From the NCBI GenBank assembly GCA_018105865.1, contig CM030862.1, positions 11,026,306 to 11,090,305 of the forward strand: a stretch of 64,000 bases of DNA, given 5' to 3'. Below the pieces are notes generated by a model. The model did not search any database, was not told the origin of the DNA, and worked only from the letters and a program-made list of their open reading frames with translations. The translations under genes were made by a program, and so were the position numbers. Each line of letters opens with the position of its first letter. Position 1 is the first letter of the stretch. The DNA comes from Metaphire vulgaris (Eukaryota > Annelida > Clitellata > Crassiclitellata > Megascolecidae). Below, in pieces: positions 21,801 to 50,614 of this stretch.

Positions 21801-24190
21801 CTATCAGATATCTGACTGCTTGGAAGGTTTGAAAATCTATAAAATGTATAGCTAGCATTATTATATTTTGCAATAAAGACACATTAATAGGGTGGAAAGT
21901 GACGGATTTCTCTACTCCACTGATATCACTGCAAGGCGTCTGAAGGTTCTAAATAGAAATTTGGGTGAAATATCGACATGAATTTTTGGGTCGCCCGAAA
22001 ATTTTCCATGGACTATAAAGTCCAGGTTTTTTTTCGAAATTTGAGCGAAAATTTGTGGTGTCGTAGGGCTTTCATATTTGCACCGATTGAAGCCCAGTCG
22101 ATGCCCACAAAGAATCTGGACCCGCAATTTGGATATCTATCAGATATCTGACTGCTTGAAAGGTTTGAAAATCTATAAAATGTATAGCCAGCATTATTAT
22201 ATTTTGCAATAAAGACACATTAATAGGGTGGAAAGTGACGGCTTTCTCTACTCCACTGATATCACTGCAAGGCGTCTGAAGGTTCTAAATAGAAATTTGG
22301 GTGAAATATCGACATGAATTTTTGGGTCGCCCGAAAATTTTCCATGGACTATATAGTCCAGGGTTTTTTTTCGAAATTTGAGCGAAAATTTGTGGTGTCG
22401 TAGGGCTTTCATATTTGCACCGATTGAAGCCCAGTCGATGCCCACAAAGAATCTGGACCCGCAATTTGGATATCTATCAGATATCTGACTGCTTGAAAGG
22501 TTTGAAAATCTATAAAATGTATAGCCAGCATTATTATATTTTGCAATAAAGACACATTAATAGGGTGGAAAGTGACGGATTTCTCTACTCCACTGATATC
22601 ACTGCAAGGCGTCTGAAGGTTCTAAATAGAAATTTGGGTGAAATATCGACATGAATTTTTGGGTCGCCCGAAAATTTTCCATGGACTATAGTCCAGGGTT
22701 TTTTTTTCGAAATTTGAACGAAAATTTGTGGTGTCGTAGGGCTTTCATATTTGCACCGATTGAAGCCCAGTCGATGCCCACAAAGAATCTGGACCCGCAA
22801 TTTGGATATCTATCAGATATCTGACTGCTTGAAAGGTTTGAAAATCTATAAAATATATAGCCAGCATTATTATATTTTGCAATAAAGACACATTAATAGG
22901 GTGGAAAGTGACGGATTTCTCTACTCCACTGATATCACTGCAAGGCGTCTGAAGGTTCTAAATAGAAATTTGGGTGAAATATCGACATGAATTTTTGGGT
23001 CGCCCGAAAATTTTCCATGGACTATAGTCCAGGTTTTTTTTCTCGAAATTTGAGCGAAAATTTGTGGTGTCGTATGGCTTTCATATTTGCACCGATTGAA
23101 GCCCAGTCGATGCCCACAAAGAATCTGGACCCGCAATTTGGATATCTATAAGATATCTGACTGCTTGAAAGGTTTGAAAATCTATAAAATGTATAGCCAG
23201 CATTATTATATTTTGCAATAAAGACACATTAATAGGGTGGAAAGTGACGGATTTCTCTACTCCACTGATATCACTGCAAGGCGTCTGAAGGTTCTAAATA
23301 GAAATTTGGGTGAAATATCGACATGAATTTTTGGGTCGCCCGAAAATTTTCCATGGACTATAGTCCAGGGTTTTTTTCGAAATTTGAGCGAAAATTTGTG
23401 GTGTCGTAGGGCTTTCATATTTGCACCGATTGAAGCCCAGTCGATGCCCACAAAGAATCTGGACCCGCAATTTGGATATCTATCAGATATCTGACTGCTT
23501 GAAAGGTTTGAAAATCTATAAAATATATAGCCAGCATTATTATATTTTGCAATAAAGACACATTAATAGGGTGGAAAGTGACGGATTTCTCTACTCCACT
23601 GATATCACTGCAAGGCGTCTGAAGGTTCTAAATAGAAATTTGGGTGAAATATCGACATGAATTTTTGGGTCGCCCGAAAATTTTCCATGGACTATAGTCC
23701 AGGGTTTTTTTTCGAAATTTGAGCGAAAATTTGTGGTGTCGTATGGCTTTCATATTTGCACCGATTGAAGCCCAGTCGATGCCCACAAAGAATCTGGACC
23801 CGCAATTTGGATATCTATAAGATATCTGACTGCTTGAAAGGTTTGAAAATCTATAAAATGTATAGCCAGCATTATTATATTTTGCAATAAAGACACATTA
23901 ATAGGGTGGAAAGTGACGGATTTCTCTACTCCACTGATATCACTGCAAGGCGTCTGAAGGTTCTAAATAGAAATTTGGGTGAAATATCGACATGAATTTT
24001 TGGGTCGCCCGAAAATTTTCCATGGACTATAGTCCAGGGTTTTTTTTCGAAATTTGAGCGAAAATCTGTGGTGTCGTAGGGCTTTCATATTTGCACCGAT
24101 TGAAGCCCAGTCGATGCCCACAAAGAATCTGGACCCGCAATTTGGATATCTATCAGATATCTGACTGCTTGAAAGATTTTAATAATCTAT
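18868..24190 (+). repeat. Satellite array, about 16 monomers of ~335 bp
   Basis: The anchor GAATCTGGACCCGCAATTTG recurs at 19096, 19430, 19762, 20097, 20432, 20770, 21105, 21437, 21776, 22112, 22449, 22785, 23121, 23455, 23790 and 24125, a spacing of 332-339 bp, all head to tail. Monomers are nearly identical except the first (about 18868-19200). Each carries the palindromes GGACTATAGTCC and GATATCTATCAGATATC and a T8 tract before CGAAATTTGAG. Repeated minus-strand frames of 60-70 codons are a by-product of the unit, not genes. The array starts about 1.2 kb after the HELB stop. Confidence 0.95.
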
Positions 24191-24192
24191 AC

Positions 24193-24690
24193 AGGGGCTG
24201 TCCATTAATTACGTCAACAATTTAGGGGGAGGGGTTTGTAAAAGTTTGACAGTTGTTGACAGGGGGAGGGGGCAAGAGAAGGTGACGTCAAAAATTTCAC
24301 TTTTTTAAATAATAAAAAATAGGAAATTTCATAGTATACTACTTATTGCAATGGAAAAAAGCATTAGAAAAAAGGTAATCACCACCACATTTTGACACTC
24401 GATGAGGAAAAAGGGAAAAAATGATCATCACCACAAAAATAATAACCTTGTTATTGGGACCTGTCATTGATCTTGGGGTGGGGTCAGTAGTTGTTGACGT
24501 AATTATGGGGGGATTTGGATAAAAAAGGTAATCACCACCATATTTTGACACTCGATGAGGAAAAAGGTTCTCAGGAAAGGTCCATGGTGGACCTTTAGCA
24601 TTCAGTGTTTAAGTGAAAGTTGACAGTTGACAAGGAGGGGGGAGGCGTCAAAAATTTCCCAAAAATTGTTGACAATTAATGGACAGCCCC
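24193..24690. mobile_element. Inverted-repeat DNA element inserted in the satellite
   Basis: Ends GGGGCTGTCCATTAATTACG and AATTAATGGACAGCCCC. An internal block with AATCACCACCA is repeated. Satellite sequence continues on the right (24691-24770), so it inserted into the last monomer. Confidence 0.7.
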
Positions 24691-24770
24691 ACAATTTATA
24701 TAGCCACCATTATTAGCCTATATTGCCAATATAGACACATTAATAAGGTGGAAAGTGACGGATTTTTCCA
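24691..24770 (+). repeat. Detached end of the last satellite monomer
   Basis: It reads ATAGCCACCATTATTAGCC and then TAGACACATTAATAAGGTGG and GAAAGTGACGGATTTTTC, a diverged piece of the monomer split off by the element at 24193. Confidence 0.75.
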
Positions 24771-25068
24771 GAGGCGTATCGAAGAGCGGCCAGGTGGGGC
24801 ATATGACCCCGGGCGCCGTGGTGAGGGGGCGCCACAATCGGGTTTTGGAGAGTAAGTTAAACAGTCAAATACATATAATAAATAAGAAGAAAGAAGTGCG
24901 GCGACCTTTTTTTCTAGTCATGAGCATAAGGAGAGGGGCGCCGTAGAGAGTTGAGGGGAGGGGCTCCGAGAGAACGATGTGACGACTTTTTTAAAACTCG
25001 TCATCAGTGTTGGGGGTGCCAACGGTACACTTTGCCCCCGGGCGCCGGATACCCTCGCTACGCCTCTG
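24771..25068. mobile_element. hAT-type MITE in the satellite's right edge
   Basis: Ends CAGAGGCGTATCGAAGAG and CCCTCGCTACGCCTCTG. Satellite sequence stops at its left border and does not resume on the right. Confidence 0.6.
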
Positions 25069-26089
25069 GGCCCGGGTTCTTTCTGGGGGTACGGGACTAC
25101 TGATTGGAAACGACGTGTAGCACAGCTATTGAGTTATCCTAAGCATACATGAATGTCGGACAAGGACTAGAAGACTCGACGGGCCTGCTTAAATCATTTC
25201 GTAGATACAGTTTAGCTATGAGAGGGCATCGGAGCTGAAGTTAAACAACAAAACGATTTGCCAAAGGAACATTATCACTTCAGGACACCATTGGAATGAT
25301 TTTAGATTCGATTATGTTTGCTACTTTACTGATGACGTCAGATGATGTAATTTGTATCTCTTTTATGCTTTCAGTAAGTAAAATGCATGCAGTGGCAAGT
25401 TACACTAATTCACTTTACTCAATAATATTTTTTTTCTATTACTGCATTGCTAATTTGCTATAGTAGTGAGAAATGAAAATATCATGTTTTACGCAAATAA
25501 TAATTTTCAGACTTTACCACAAGATAATGGCAATGAATCCCCAACCTCAAAATGTGTTCGAGGTCATTAGTCTTCGTAACGGAGTCGGTGTTTAATCTAG
25601 GCCGTTTCCGGGGGAAATTGCCCTTTCCCCCCGGAAATTTCAAATTTCCCCCAGAAATTTTGGAATACTACATGGACTAACAGCGGCCCCTAGCAGAATT
25701 CCCCCGGCTTTGTCAGTTCCCCCCGGCTTTTTCAGTTCCCCCCCGGCGTCCTGGAGTCTAGATTAAACACTGAGCGGAGTCTGGGGCGGAGCACCAGTCG
25801 CCGAAATTTTGAGCAATATTAGCTAACAATTAATTGGGGATTCATTTGGTGCATGTTTTAAAGACTTTAATCATGATTTATTTGGCCTACTGAGTGACCA
25901 AAGACTGCAATAAAGCTGGAACAGAAGACGACGGAAATACCGGTAGGCTACGTAGGACACATGTTCAAAGAGCTGCGGCGGTCCACAAGAACCAGCCTCG
26001 CGGTCCTGACTATGGACCGCGGGCCGAGTAGGCTAGCTAACCCTGCTGTGGAGTAAATCCGATTATTTTCCGTTTCATAATTCTAGCCA
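25069..26089. other. Spacer right of the satellite
   Basis: Apart from the MITE at 25586-25772 I see no gene or repeat. There is no satellite remnant, so the original right flank of the array is lost or unrelated. Confidence 0.4.
25586..25772. mobile_element. hAT-type MITE (CAGTGTTTAATCTAG)
   Basis: Ends CGGTGTTTAATCTAGGCC and TCTAGATTAAACACTG. Flanks AACGGAGT and AGCGGAGT match at 7 of 8. Same family as 57555-57746. Confidence 0.7.
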
Positions 26090-26439
26090 AATACTGAACA
26101 ATTACATCCCATCACAGCAAATGCATTAGAACTTAGAAGCGCGTATAGCATCAAAGATGTGAAAATGTGCAACCAGTACAAAATCACTCTACATGCCACC
26201 CCAAGCAGCACAAGAGGCCACAAGTGCAAAATGTTTAAGCAGAGGGTTGGTCCAAGAAAGAAAAACTTTTTTAGTGCAAGGGTTGTGGACAAATGGAACA
26301 GTTTGGACGAGGTGGGAGTGACAGTTGAAACAGTGAACGGATTCAAAGGCTATCTAGATAAACTAGGTTATTGAATGCAGATGGTTACATCAGTGGTTTT
26401 CACACAGGCTTACTTAGCCTCCTAAACCACTTAAAATCA

Positions 26440-26499
<60 letters not shown>

Positions 26500-26500
26500 G
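26090..26500 (+). mobile_element. CR1/L2-like LINE 3' end with (ATT)n tail
   Basis: The frame ends FSARVVDKWNSLDEV...VTVETVNGFKGYLDKLGY-stop at 26374. The F-F-S-x-R-V-V-x-x-W-N-S-L block is the standard C-terminal signature of CR1/L2-like LINE polymerases. A short 3' UTR with GTGGTTTTCACACAGG and CCACTTAAAATC follows, then (ATT)n at 26441-26498. The same 3' UTR occurs near 28590, 39478, 43530 and 48223. Confidence 0.75.
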
Positions 26501-26575
26501 CCAATGGTCAATCCAGAAATGTTGTCTCAAGGTTATGTAAATCTTTGGATTTTATAGGCCGCCTAGATCTATAAG

Positions 26576-26819
26576 CATTGGCGCCACCACGGGGAGGGGC
26601 CAGGCCCCCGTATTCAGACTGGGACCTGTCGTGGGACGGGCGCAAAACCGTTGATAAATTGGGGGGTGGGAGGCTAGAAAGTATGATATAAGAGAATGCG
26701 TGAAAGCATCAAAGGGCTTGACACGACGACCTTTTTTGCTCATCAAGAGCTTTTCACCCAAAAATGTCGATGTGCCCCCACCCATTCCGAAATTCTGTCT
26801 ATGCCACTGCCCGCTGGTA
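26576..26819. mobile_element. Decayed hAT-type MITE
   Basis: Left CATTGGCGCCACCACGGGG, right CTGTCTATGCCACTG. No target duplication is visible. Confidence 0.45.
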
Positions 26820-26850
26820 CACAGCAATGTTAGGTGCGGTGGTCTACACA

Positions 26851-27275
26851 TGGGTTCCCGGGACATTCGGTACCGAAGAATTCGGTGCAAAAATTTTTTG
26901 TGTGTAACAGTCGGTACCGGAATATTTGGTACCGGAGAATTCGGTACATGTTCTACATACAGGTTTACGACCCCTAGCAACGACATTGACGCCAAAATTA
27001 CCCTAAAGTAACCCTAATCCAAACCAAAATGTAAAAATGTAGAGTAACCCTTAATCCAAACCAAAATGACCTTAACCCATGTTAGACCTTTTAAACGTAC
27101 ACATCTGCATTAAACTACAATAATCATAGCAATACGATCTCGGATCTTCCATGACTTATGCCGAATGTTCCGTACCGAATTTTCCGGTACCGAATGTTCC
27201 GGTCACCCGTACCAAATGTTCTGGTACCGCATTTTCCGTACCGAATTTTCCGGTACCGAATGTTCCGGTCACCCT
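26851..27275. repeat. Inverted-repeat element built of GGTACC-centred units
   Basis: The left part has CATTCGGTACCGAAGAATTC and GGTACCGGAATATTTGGTACC. The right part has TTCCGGTACCGAATGTTCCG twice. The two clusters are inverted copies about 200 bp apart. It may be a terminal-inverted-repeat element of unknown superfamily. Confidence 0.55.
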
Positions 27276-27344
27276 AAAGGGCCTAAACGTGTCTGCACTC
27301 TGCTGGGTATTCTGCCATTCATTATAATTTTCCTCCCAGCGCCG

Positions 27345-44944
<17,600 letters not shown>

Positions 44945-45117
44945 CTAAGCAGGAATGCACTTAGCATCCTCAATAGCTACAGCATGTATTGCATATCACC
45001 ACACACAGACACATGTGCATCATACATACAGGGTGAGCACCCAGTGCTTATCCAGGCCTGTTAGGGGGAAGATTCCCTCCATGGGCGTCCGGAGGGGGTG
45101 CAAGGGGGTGCAATATT

Positions 45118-45215
45118 ACATATATATATATATACATAATTACATATGTATGTATATATATACATATGTAATTATGCATATATATATATATATATATATA
45201 TATTTATTTATTTAT
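45118..45215 (+). repeat. (TA)-rich palindromic tract
   Basis: TATATA runs around ACATATGTATGTATATATA, self-complementary in several registers. Confidence 0.75.
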
Positions 45216-45390
45216 AATGATACATGCAATGTAAGCGTATAAAGTAAATTTAAGGTCGGATGATGATAATAGTAAAATATTAAACAAGAAACATCAAACT
45301 AATATGTACTTTATAAAATTACATAGGCCGGAAAAAGAAAGCATTGATTTAGCACTCTCTTCAAACAAAGAGTTCTCAGCTGAGAAGATG

Positions 45391-45391
45391 A

Positions 45392-45433
<42 letters not shown>

Positions 45434-45440
45434 TGATGAT
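45391..45440 (+). repeat. (ACG)n
   Basis: About 14 ACG units followed by ATGATG. Confidence 0.9.
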
Positions 45441-45691
45441 GACAACGGTGCTGTCGTTGATGACAATGATAACGACAAAGAGGGCAAAACAAAGACCATG
45501 ACAGAGAAAATAAATCAAAACTGTCTTAGAACTAGAGACATAAATTTCAATTCAAAGCATTTCTAGTTAACTTACGCAAATGACATTAGACAAAGACACA
45601 GTTCAAGAAAAGCAAAAGAGTGAAGAGTAATAAAAAATAACCCATTAACAAACAAACAAACAGACAACACAGATATTAGAAAACAAAATAA

Positions 45692-45930
45692 AAGAAGAAG
45701 AAGAAGAAGAAGAAGAAGAAGAAGAAGAAGAAGAAGAAGAAGAAGAAGAAGAAGAAGAAGAAGAAGAAGAAGAAGAAGAAGAAGAAGAAGAAGAAGAAGA
45801 AGAAGAAGAAGAAGAAGAAGAAGAAGAAGAAGAAGAAAAGAAGAAGAAGAAAAGAGAAGAAGAAGAAGAAGAAGAAGAAGAAGAAGAAGAAGAAGAAGAA
45901 GAAGAAGAAGAAGAGGAGGAGGAGGAGGAA
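45692..45930 (+). repeat. (GAA)n, about 70 units
   Basis: A purine-only strand with few interruptions, ending in GGA units. It is upstream of the exon at 44944 of the orphan gene (CTT on its sense strand). Confidence 0.95.
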
Positions 45931-46198
45931 GGAACACAGAAACATCTAAATCAACTCTCTCAAACATCTCACTGCTTCTGCTTCGTTTTCAAGTAACATC
46001 AATTGATCCGTCTGATATACGCCAAAAGGATTCCATTGGCAGTCAACGTCATTCCACATGCAGGACACAGCAAGCGCCGTCAATCCCCGGGCGTTGTGGC
46101 AAAGTCGGAGAAGTTTAATGCGATTGGCAGTTCATAAGCACTATATATCGCCGACCATCAAACACCACCAAATATTGGATCCTACAGCCAGTGGCGGC

Positions 46199-46365
46199 TC
46201 TAGGATTTGGCAAGTGGGGGGGGCGTTGGGGTGGCAACTTCTAATCATGGGGGGCCAACCATTTGTTGTTTAATGTATGTAGCATTAAGTATAGGGTCCC
46301 AACTGGGGGGAGGACTGGGGGAGGCACTCAATAGGCCCCCCTGCCCCCCGGTGGAGCCGCCACTG
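46199..46365 (-). mobile_element. hAT-type MITE, CAGTGGCGGCTC family
   Basis: Reverse orientation. Perfect 8-bp duplication CCTACAGC on both sides. Confidence 0.8.
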
Positions 46366-46451
46366 CCTACAGCTGCCGAGACTGCCGCGAATAACCATCC
46401 CTTTTTACACTAGCGAACAACTTTAGACAACTTTTACTATATAATGAAAAC

Positions 46452-46608
46452 TACATTAGAACTTCGTTATAATGTACTTTAGCACGTCTGCAAAATCTAG
46501 TACGTTATATCCGAGGTACTTTATATTCAATAATCAATACCATCTAATACGGAACCGTACATTGCGGTACGTTATAACTGAGTCCGTTATGAACGAAGTT
46601 CAACTGTA
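46452..46608. mobile_element. pogo/Tigger-like MITE with TA target
   Basis: Ends CATTAGAACTTCGTTATAAT and GAACGAAGTTCAACTG between TA dinucleotides. Confidence 0.6.
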
Positions 46609-46728
46609 TGCATCAACTAAAGGTCATAATTTTGACTGTAATCATTTATGGTTAAGACATGCTGAGCAGCTGAAAGGACATGAGAATGAGATGTGTTTGC
46701 AATGGTACTTGGTTTCACCAGTCGACAC

Positions 46729-46890
46729 CCAATAAATATCTCTGTCGGCATCGGAAGACTGTGAAAACGTCGTAGGAAATAACCGCGAAGGCCCAGAGTG
46801 TGTATAACTTATTCACGACACGCAATCCGTCGCCATGGAAATCAAATCTAATGCTAATCGGGTAGCGGGCTACTCCGCAAAAATAACTCA
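46729..46890 (-). CDS. Possible upstream exon of the orphan membrane protein gene
   Basis: On the minus strand an open frame reads ARYPISIRFDFHGDGLRVVN and then LYTLWAFAVISYDVFTVF. Ending at a GG|GTGTCG donor leaves one base, which is the phase needed by the exon at 44944. The acceptor (TTTGCTGAG, near 46890) is mediocre and coding bias is weak. It may belong to the ectodomain or may be chance. Confidence 0.3.
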
Positions 46891-47271
46891 GCAAAAAGGA
46901 AACTATACTTTGCAATTCTAAATCTAAATCTAATACACATCAACGTATATGCGACATTCCCTCATGGTCATCTTACCCAGTAGCGGTTCCAATAATTATT
47001 GGCGGGGTGCAATGAATTTCTAGGAAGTTGGTGGGGCGAGGGATGAAATGAAATACCGATAAAGGTTGACAAGCAAAAAAAGGTCAGCAGCTCTGTTTTG
47101 CGCACAAAACCTGGCTCTGTGTCTATCCCTGACGGACAACTCTGGTGTTGACCGGATCTCTTGCGTGAGATTGGGGAACACCATAAACTGATACCCCAGT
47201 GCGTATTACCGGTAGTTCTTCTTCTTCAGGTGCTCCGTCCAAAGACAGGCTCCATACTCCAGCGTCGCCAT

Positions 47272-48431
47272 CATGGAGGGCGCCACAAGCCAAATATTGG
47301 GAGGGGGCAAACATGGCCTGTTTGAAATTTCATAATGCAAGGACTAGCGCTACAGCAGGCTATAGATATGCAAAAATTCAGAAGTGATGAAATGAATTAA
47401 AACCACATATTCTTGCGTCCCCATTTTTGCTGTGTCAAACCGCACTAGAATTGACAATGTATTCTGTCTCAATTTTTTTCAAGAGCTTTCGAAATGCCAC
47501 GAAGAAAATGAGCCATTTGAAACGACACTATACAAAGTCTTTCAGAAATCTATTCTTTGTCTGTCAAATGTCTAAACAATCAATTGAGAGATAAGATGGC
47601 GCTTAAGAGAGCTGGTTTATTTTATAGACCACAAAAATATTATAAAATTGATACCCTGTTTGAAATTGGACAATGCTAGTACTACAGTAGGCTATAGATA
47701 TGCAAAAATTCAGAAGAGTGATGAAACAAATTAAAACCACATATTCTTGTGTCCCCATCTTTGCTGCGTCAAACCGTACTAGAATTGTTAATATATTCTG
47801 TCTCAATTTTTTTCTAGAGCTTTCGAAATGCCACGACAACTAATGAGCCATTTGAAACGACACTATACAAAGTCTTTCAGAAATCTATTCTCTGTCAAAT
47901 GTCTAAAAAATCAATCGAGAGATAAGATGGCGCTTAAGAGAGCTGGTTTATTTTATAGACCACAAAAATATTATAAAATTAAAACCATGGAGGGCGCCAC
48001 AAGCCAAATATTGGGTGGGCCAACATGGCCAATATTTCAGAGTCAAGACAGCGCAGAGAGAAATTCTTGCCGTTACGATCAATTGATCATTGAAAAAAAC
48101 ACAGTTGCATGGTTATATAAATATAATAATTTTGAATGGTCTTCCACATCTGTGACATCTCAATCACATATGGCAATATTATGCCAATATATTGGAGATT
48201 TGGGGTTATTAGTTCCACAAAACATTAACATAACATAACATAACAAGGTTTAAAGTGGTTCAGTAGGTCTACCCTGTGTGAGAACCACTTTGAAACTGAC
48301 AAAGAGCGTCAACCGCCAATCACTGTAATTTGCCAATTGAAATTGGGTGGGCCAAACACATTGTGGCCCATTGGGCCTAAATATTGGGTGGGCCATGGCC
48401 CACCTGGCCCACCCTGTTGGCGCCACCCATG
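47272..48431. mobile_element. 1.16 kb nonautonomous hAT-type element with internal duplication
   Basis: Ends CATGGAGGGCGCCACAAG and TGTTGGCGCCACCCATG. Perfect 8-bp duplication GTCGCCAT. Inside, a 338-bp unit starting CCTGTTTGAAAT at 47317 is repeated at 47655, and the left-end motif recurs at about 47986. A LINE 3' tail (48223-48290) is inside the right half. No transposase frame is visible. Confidence 0.65.
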
Positions 48432-49255
48432 GTCGCCATTCCTCTCTATCTTCAGCTTTTATCTTCAGGGGGCTGAATACTTGTTTTTTTCCTTAGTGTC
48501 GATCATCCACTCCAGCATCGATGTCCTTGGTCGCCCTTTCTGTGCTTTCCCATTCATCTTTCCCTCTTGTACTTCTCTTAGTAGGTTTGATTCTTCTCTC
48601 AGAACATGGTCTATCCACTACTTTTGTCTAGTACGAATAGTGTTTATTCGGCTTTTATTCTATTCTATCCTCTTCAAGACTGTGTATTAGTTATGGTGCC
48701 TTAAAAGAGTATAATGATGCATAAAACAATGTACTAACACTATTGCAAAGGAAAACACATACAACACCCCATAATTGTTATCAGGAAACAACGAATATGA
48801 CATAGAACACAAAAGTCTCAAATGTAACTGTATAAACTTTGCATGCAGATCCTACTAGGGTGGATTCTTCCAAAAATAATGCCTCCCAAACAACTCTAAA
48901 TCACGTTTTACTAATCCCAGTTGCAACACAACATTTCCTGCCAGGAAGTACTCGGCAAAGATTTTTACGAAATGTAGAATATTAACTTCTTGGTCAAAAG
49001 TTCTTAAACAGAAGCAGTTCGAACAACCCATTTTTGCAATTCCCCAGATCTTCAAGAATTTCTCAGAAAAACCATGGAAACAACGACTAGGTAATAACAG
49101 CCCGGAAATAACAAACAATAATGTAGAAACCAAGCCATATAAGAACAGGAACTGCAAAAGGATTCTTAAGAGCTATCAATCACTGACGTACCTAAACACC
49201 GCTTTCTCGTTTAAAGCAATTATTGGATAAACAGACAAAGGGTATCATGGAAGCT

Positions 49256-49337
49256 TTAACCCCTTAGCTGGGGAATAAATCTGTAACTCAATGTAAACTG
49301 GACGGCTCTGAGCCGTCGCGCCCGGTTAAGGGGTTAA
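49256..49337. mobile_element. TTAA-flanked MITE, subfamily B
   Basis: 82 bp, one mismatch from the copy at 6-87, with the GACGGCTCTGAGCCGTC palindrome. Confidence 0.75.
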
Positions 49338-49462
49338 CTAGAACGATAATTCAAAACAGAAATAGTAGTCCAACTGAAGCCACAGATAAGCAATAAAAAG
49401 CAGGCGAGTGCTACTTAAAAAAACGAAGCAATCTAATCAACTGCTGGCCAACAACGACATCG

Positions 49463-49497
49463 TGGACGTGCGCGTGCGTGTGTGTGTGTGTGTGTGT
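49463..49497 (+). repeat. (TG)n
   Basis: GCGTGCG followed by TG units. Confidence 0.85.
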
Positions 49498-50022
49498 CAA
49501 AATTGCCGACAAATCCAGCCCATACTTTTCACATTTTTGCAAGCTGTCTTAACAAAATTTAAGTGAGCAATTGAACGTTTTAGGACAATGGTTCGTAATT
49601 TTTAAAAATCAAGAAATACTGTAGAGCCTGGTTAATTAAAAAAATTACATAGCCAAATTTTAAAAAGGCGTCTTTAGAATAAAACCCATATTTTTTTCTT
49701 CAAAAATTCCTTCCCATGCTCTCAAATCCACCCTCGATATTTCTGCTAATTTCAATAAAAGTCTGCAATTTGATAAACACCGGAAAGAAAAAACAATAAC
49801 GGAAAACAAAAAAAGCAACAAAAAACCAACAGGAACACACTAGTAACCTATCATCATCACTTGCTTTTGTGCTTCTTCTGCTTTGGCTTCATCTCTTGAA
49901 ATTCTGGATGGAATACAAAAATTAACAAATCCTAGTCATCAACTTCATCATTGCCATCTTCAGACATGGTCATTTCTAATACACTGTACAGTGAAAATGA
50001 CTTCATGGCCTAACTAGTAGAC

Positions 50023-50614
50023 CTATAACAGGAAGTAGGCCTAGACCAGAAAGTAGGCTTAGAACAGGAAGTAGGCCTAGAACAGGAAGTAGGCCTAGGA
50101 CAGGAAGTAGGCCTAGAACAGGAAGTATGCCTAAAACAGAAAGTATGCCTAGGACAGGAAGTATGCCTAGAACAGGAAGTAGGCCTAGAACAGGAAGTAT
50201 GCCTAAAACAGAAAGTATGCCTAGGACAGGAAGTATGCCTAAAACAGAAAGTATGCCTAGGACAGGAAGTATGCCTAGAACAGGAAGTAGGCCTAGAACA
50301 GGAAGTATGCCTAAAACAGAAAGTATGCCTAGGACAGGAAGTATGCCTAGAACAGGAAGTATGCCTAGAACAGGAAGTATGCCTAGGACAGGAAGTATGC
50401 CTAAAACAGAAAGTATGCCTAGGACAGGAAGTATGCCTAAAACAGAAAGTATGCCTAGGACAGGAAGTATGCCTAGAACAGGAAGTATGCCTAGAACAGG
50501 AAGTATGCCTAGGACAGGAAGTATGCCTAGAACAGGAAGTAGGCCTAGAACAGGAAGTAGGCCTAGAACAGGAAGTAGGCCTAGAACAGGAAGTAGGCCT
50601 AGGACAGGAAGTAG
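50023..50614 (+). repeat. 18-bp minisatellite, about 33 units
   Basis: The unit is AGGCCTAGAACAGGAAGT with regular variants (ATGCC for AGGCC; GACAGG; AAACAGAAAGT). Because 18 is a multiple of three, both strands stay open: plus RTGSMPRTGSMPKTES, minus RHTSCSRHTSCPRHTF. The variants alternate in a higher-order pattern. No start context or partner exon supports translation. Confidence 0.9.

Larger units (their letters stand above)
48440..50022. other. Spacer, no gene assigned
   Basis: A minus-strand frame at 48855-49157 begins after a good TTTTGCAG acceptor and is rich in Leu, Phe and Cys, but no donor or neighbour supports it. The rest holds the 49256 MITE and AT-rich DNA. Confidence 0.35.

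Noticed and set aside
18868..24190. Many minus-strand frames of 60-101 codons in the satellite
   Set aside because: They repeat with the monomer, vary in length with its indels, and have no splice or start context.
45572..45967. Long poly-Leu and poly-Phe frames
   Set aside because: Caused by (GAA)n; not coding.
48855..49157. Minus-strand frame with Phe/Leu/Cys-rich product after a good acceptor
   Set aside because: No donor, no neighbour exon and AT-rich codon use; left unassigned.
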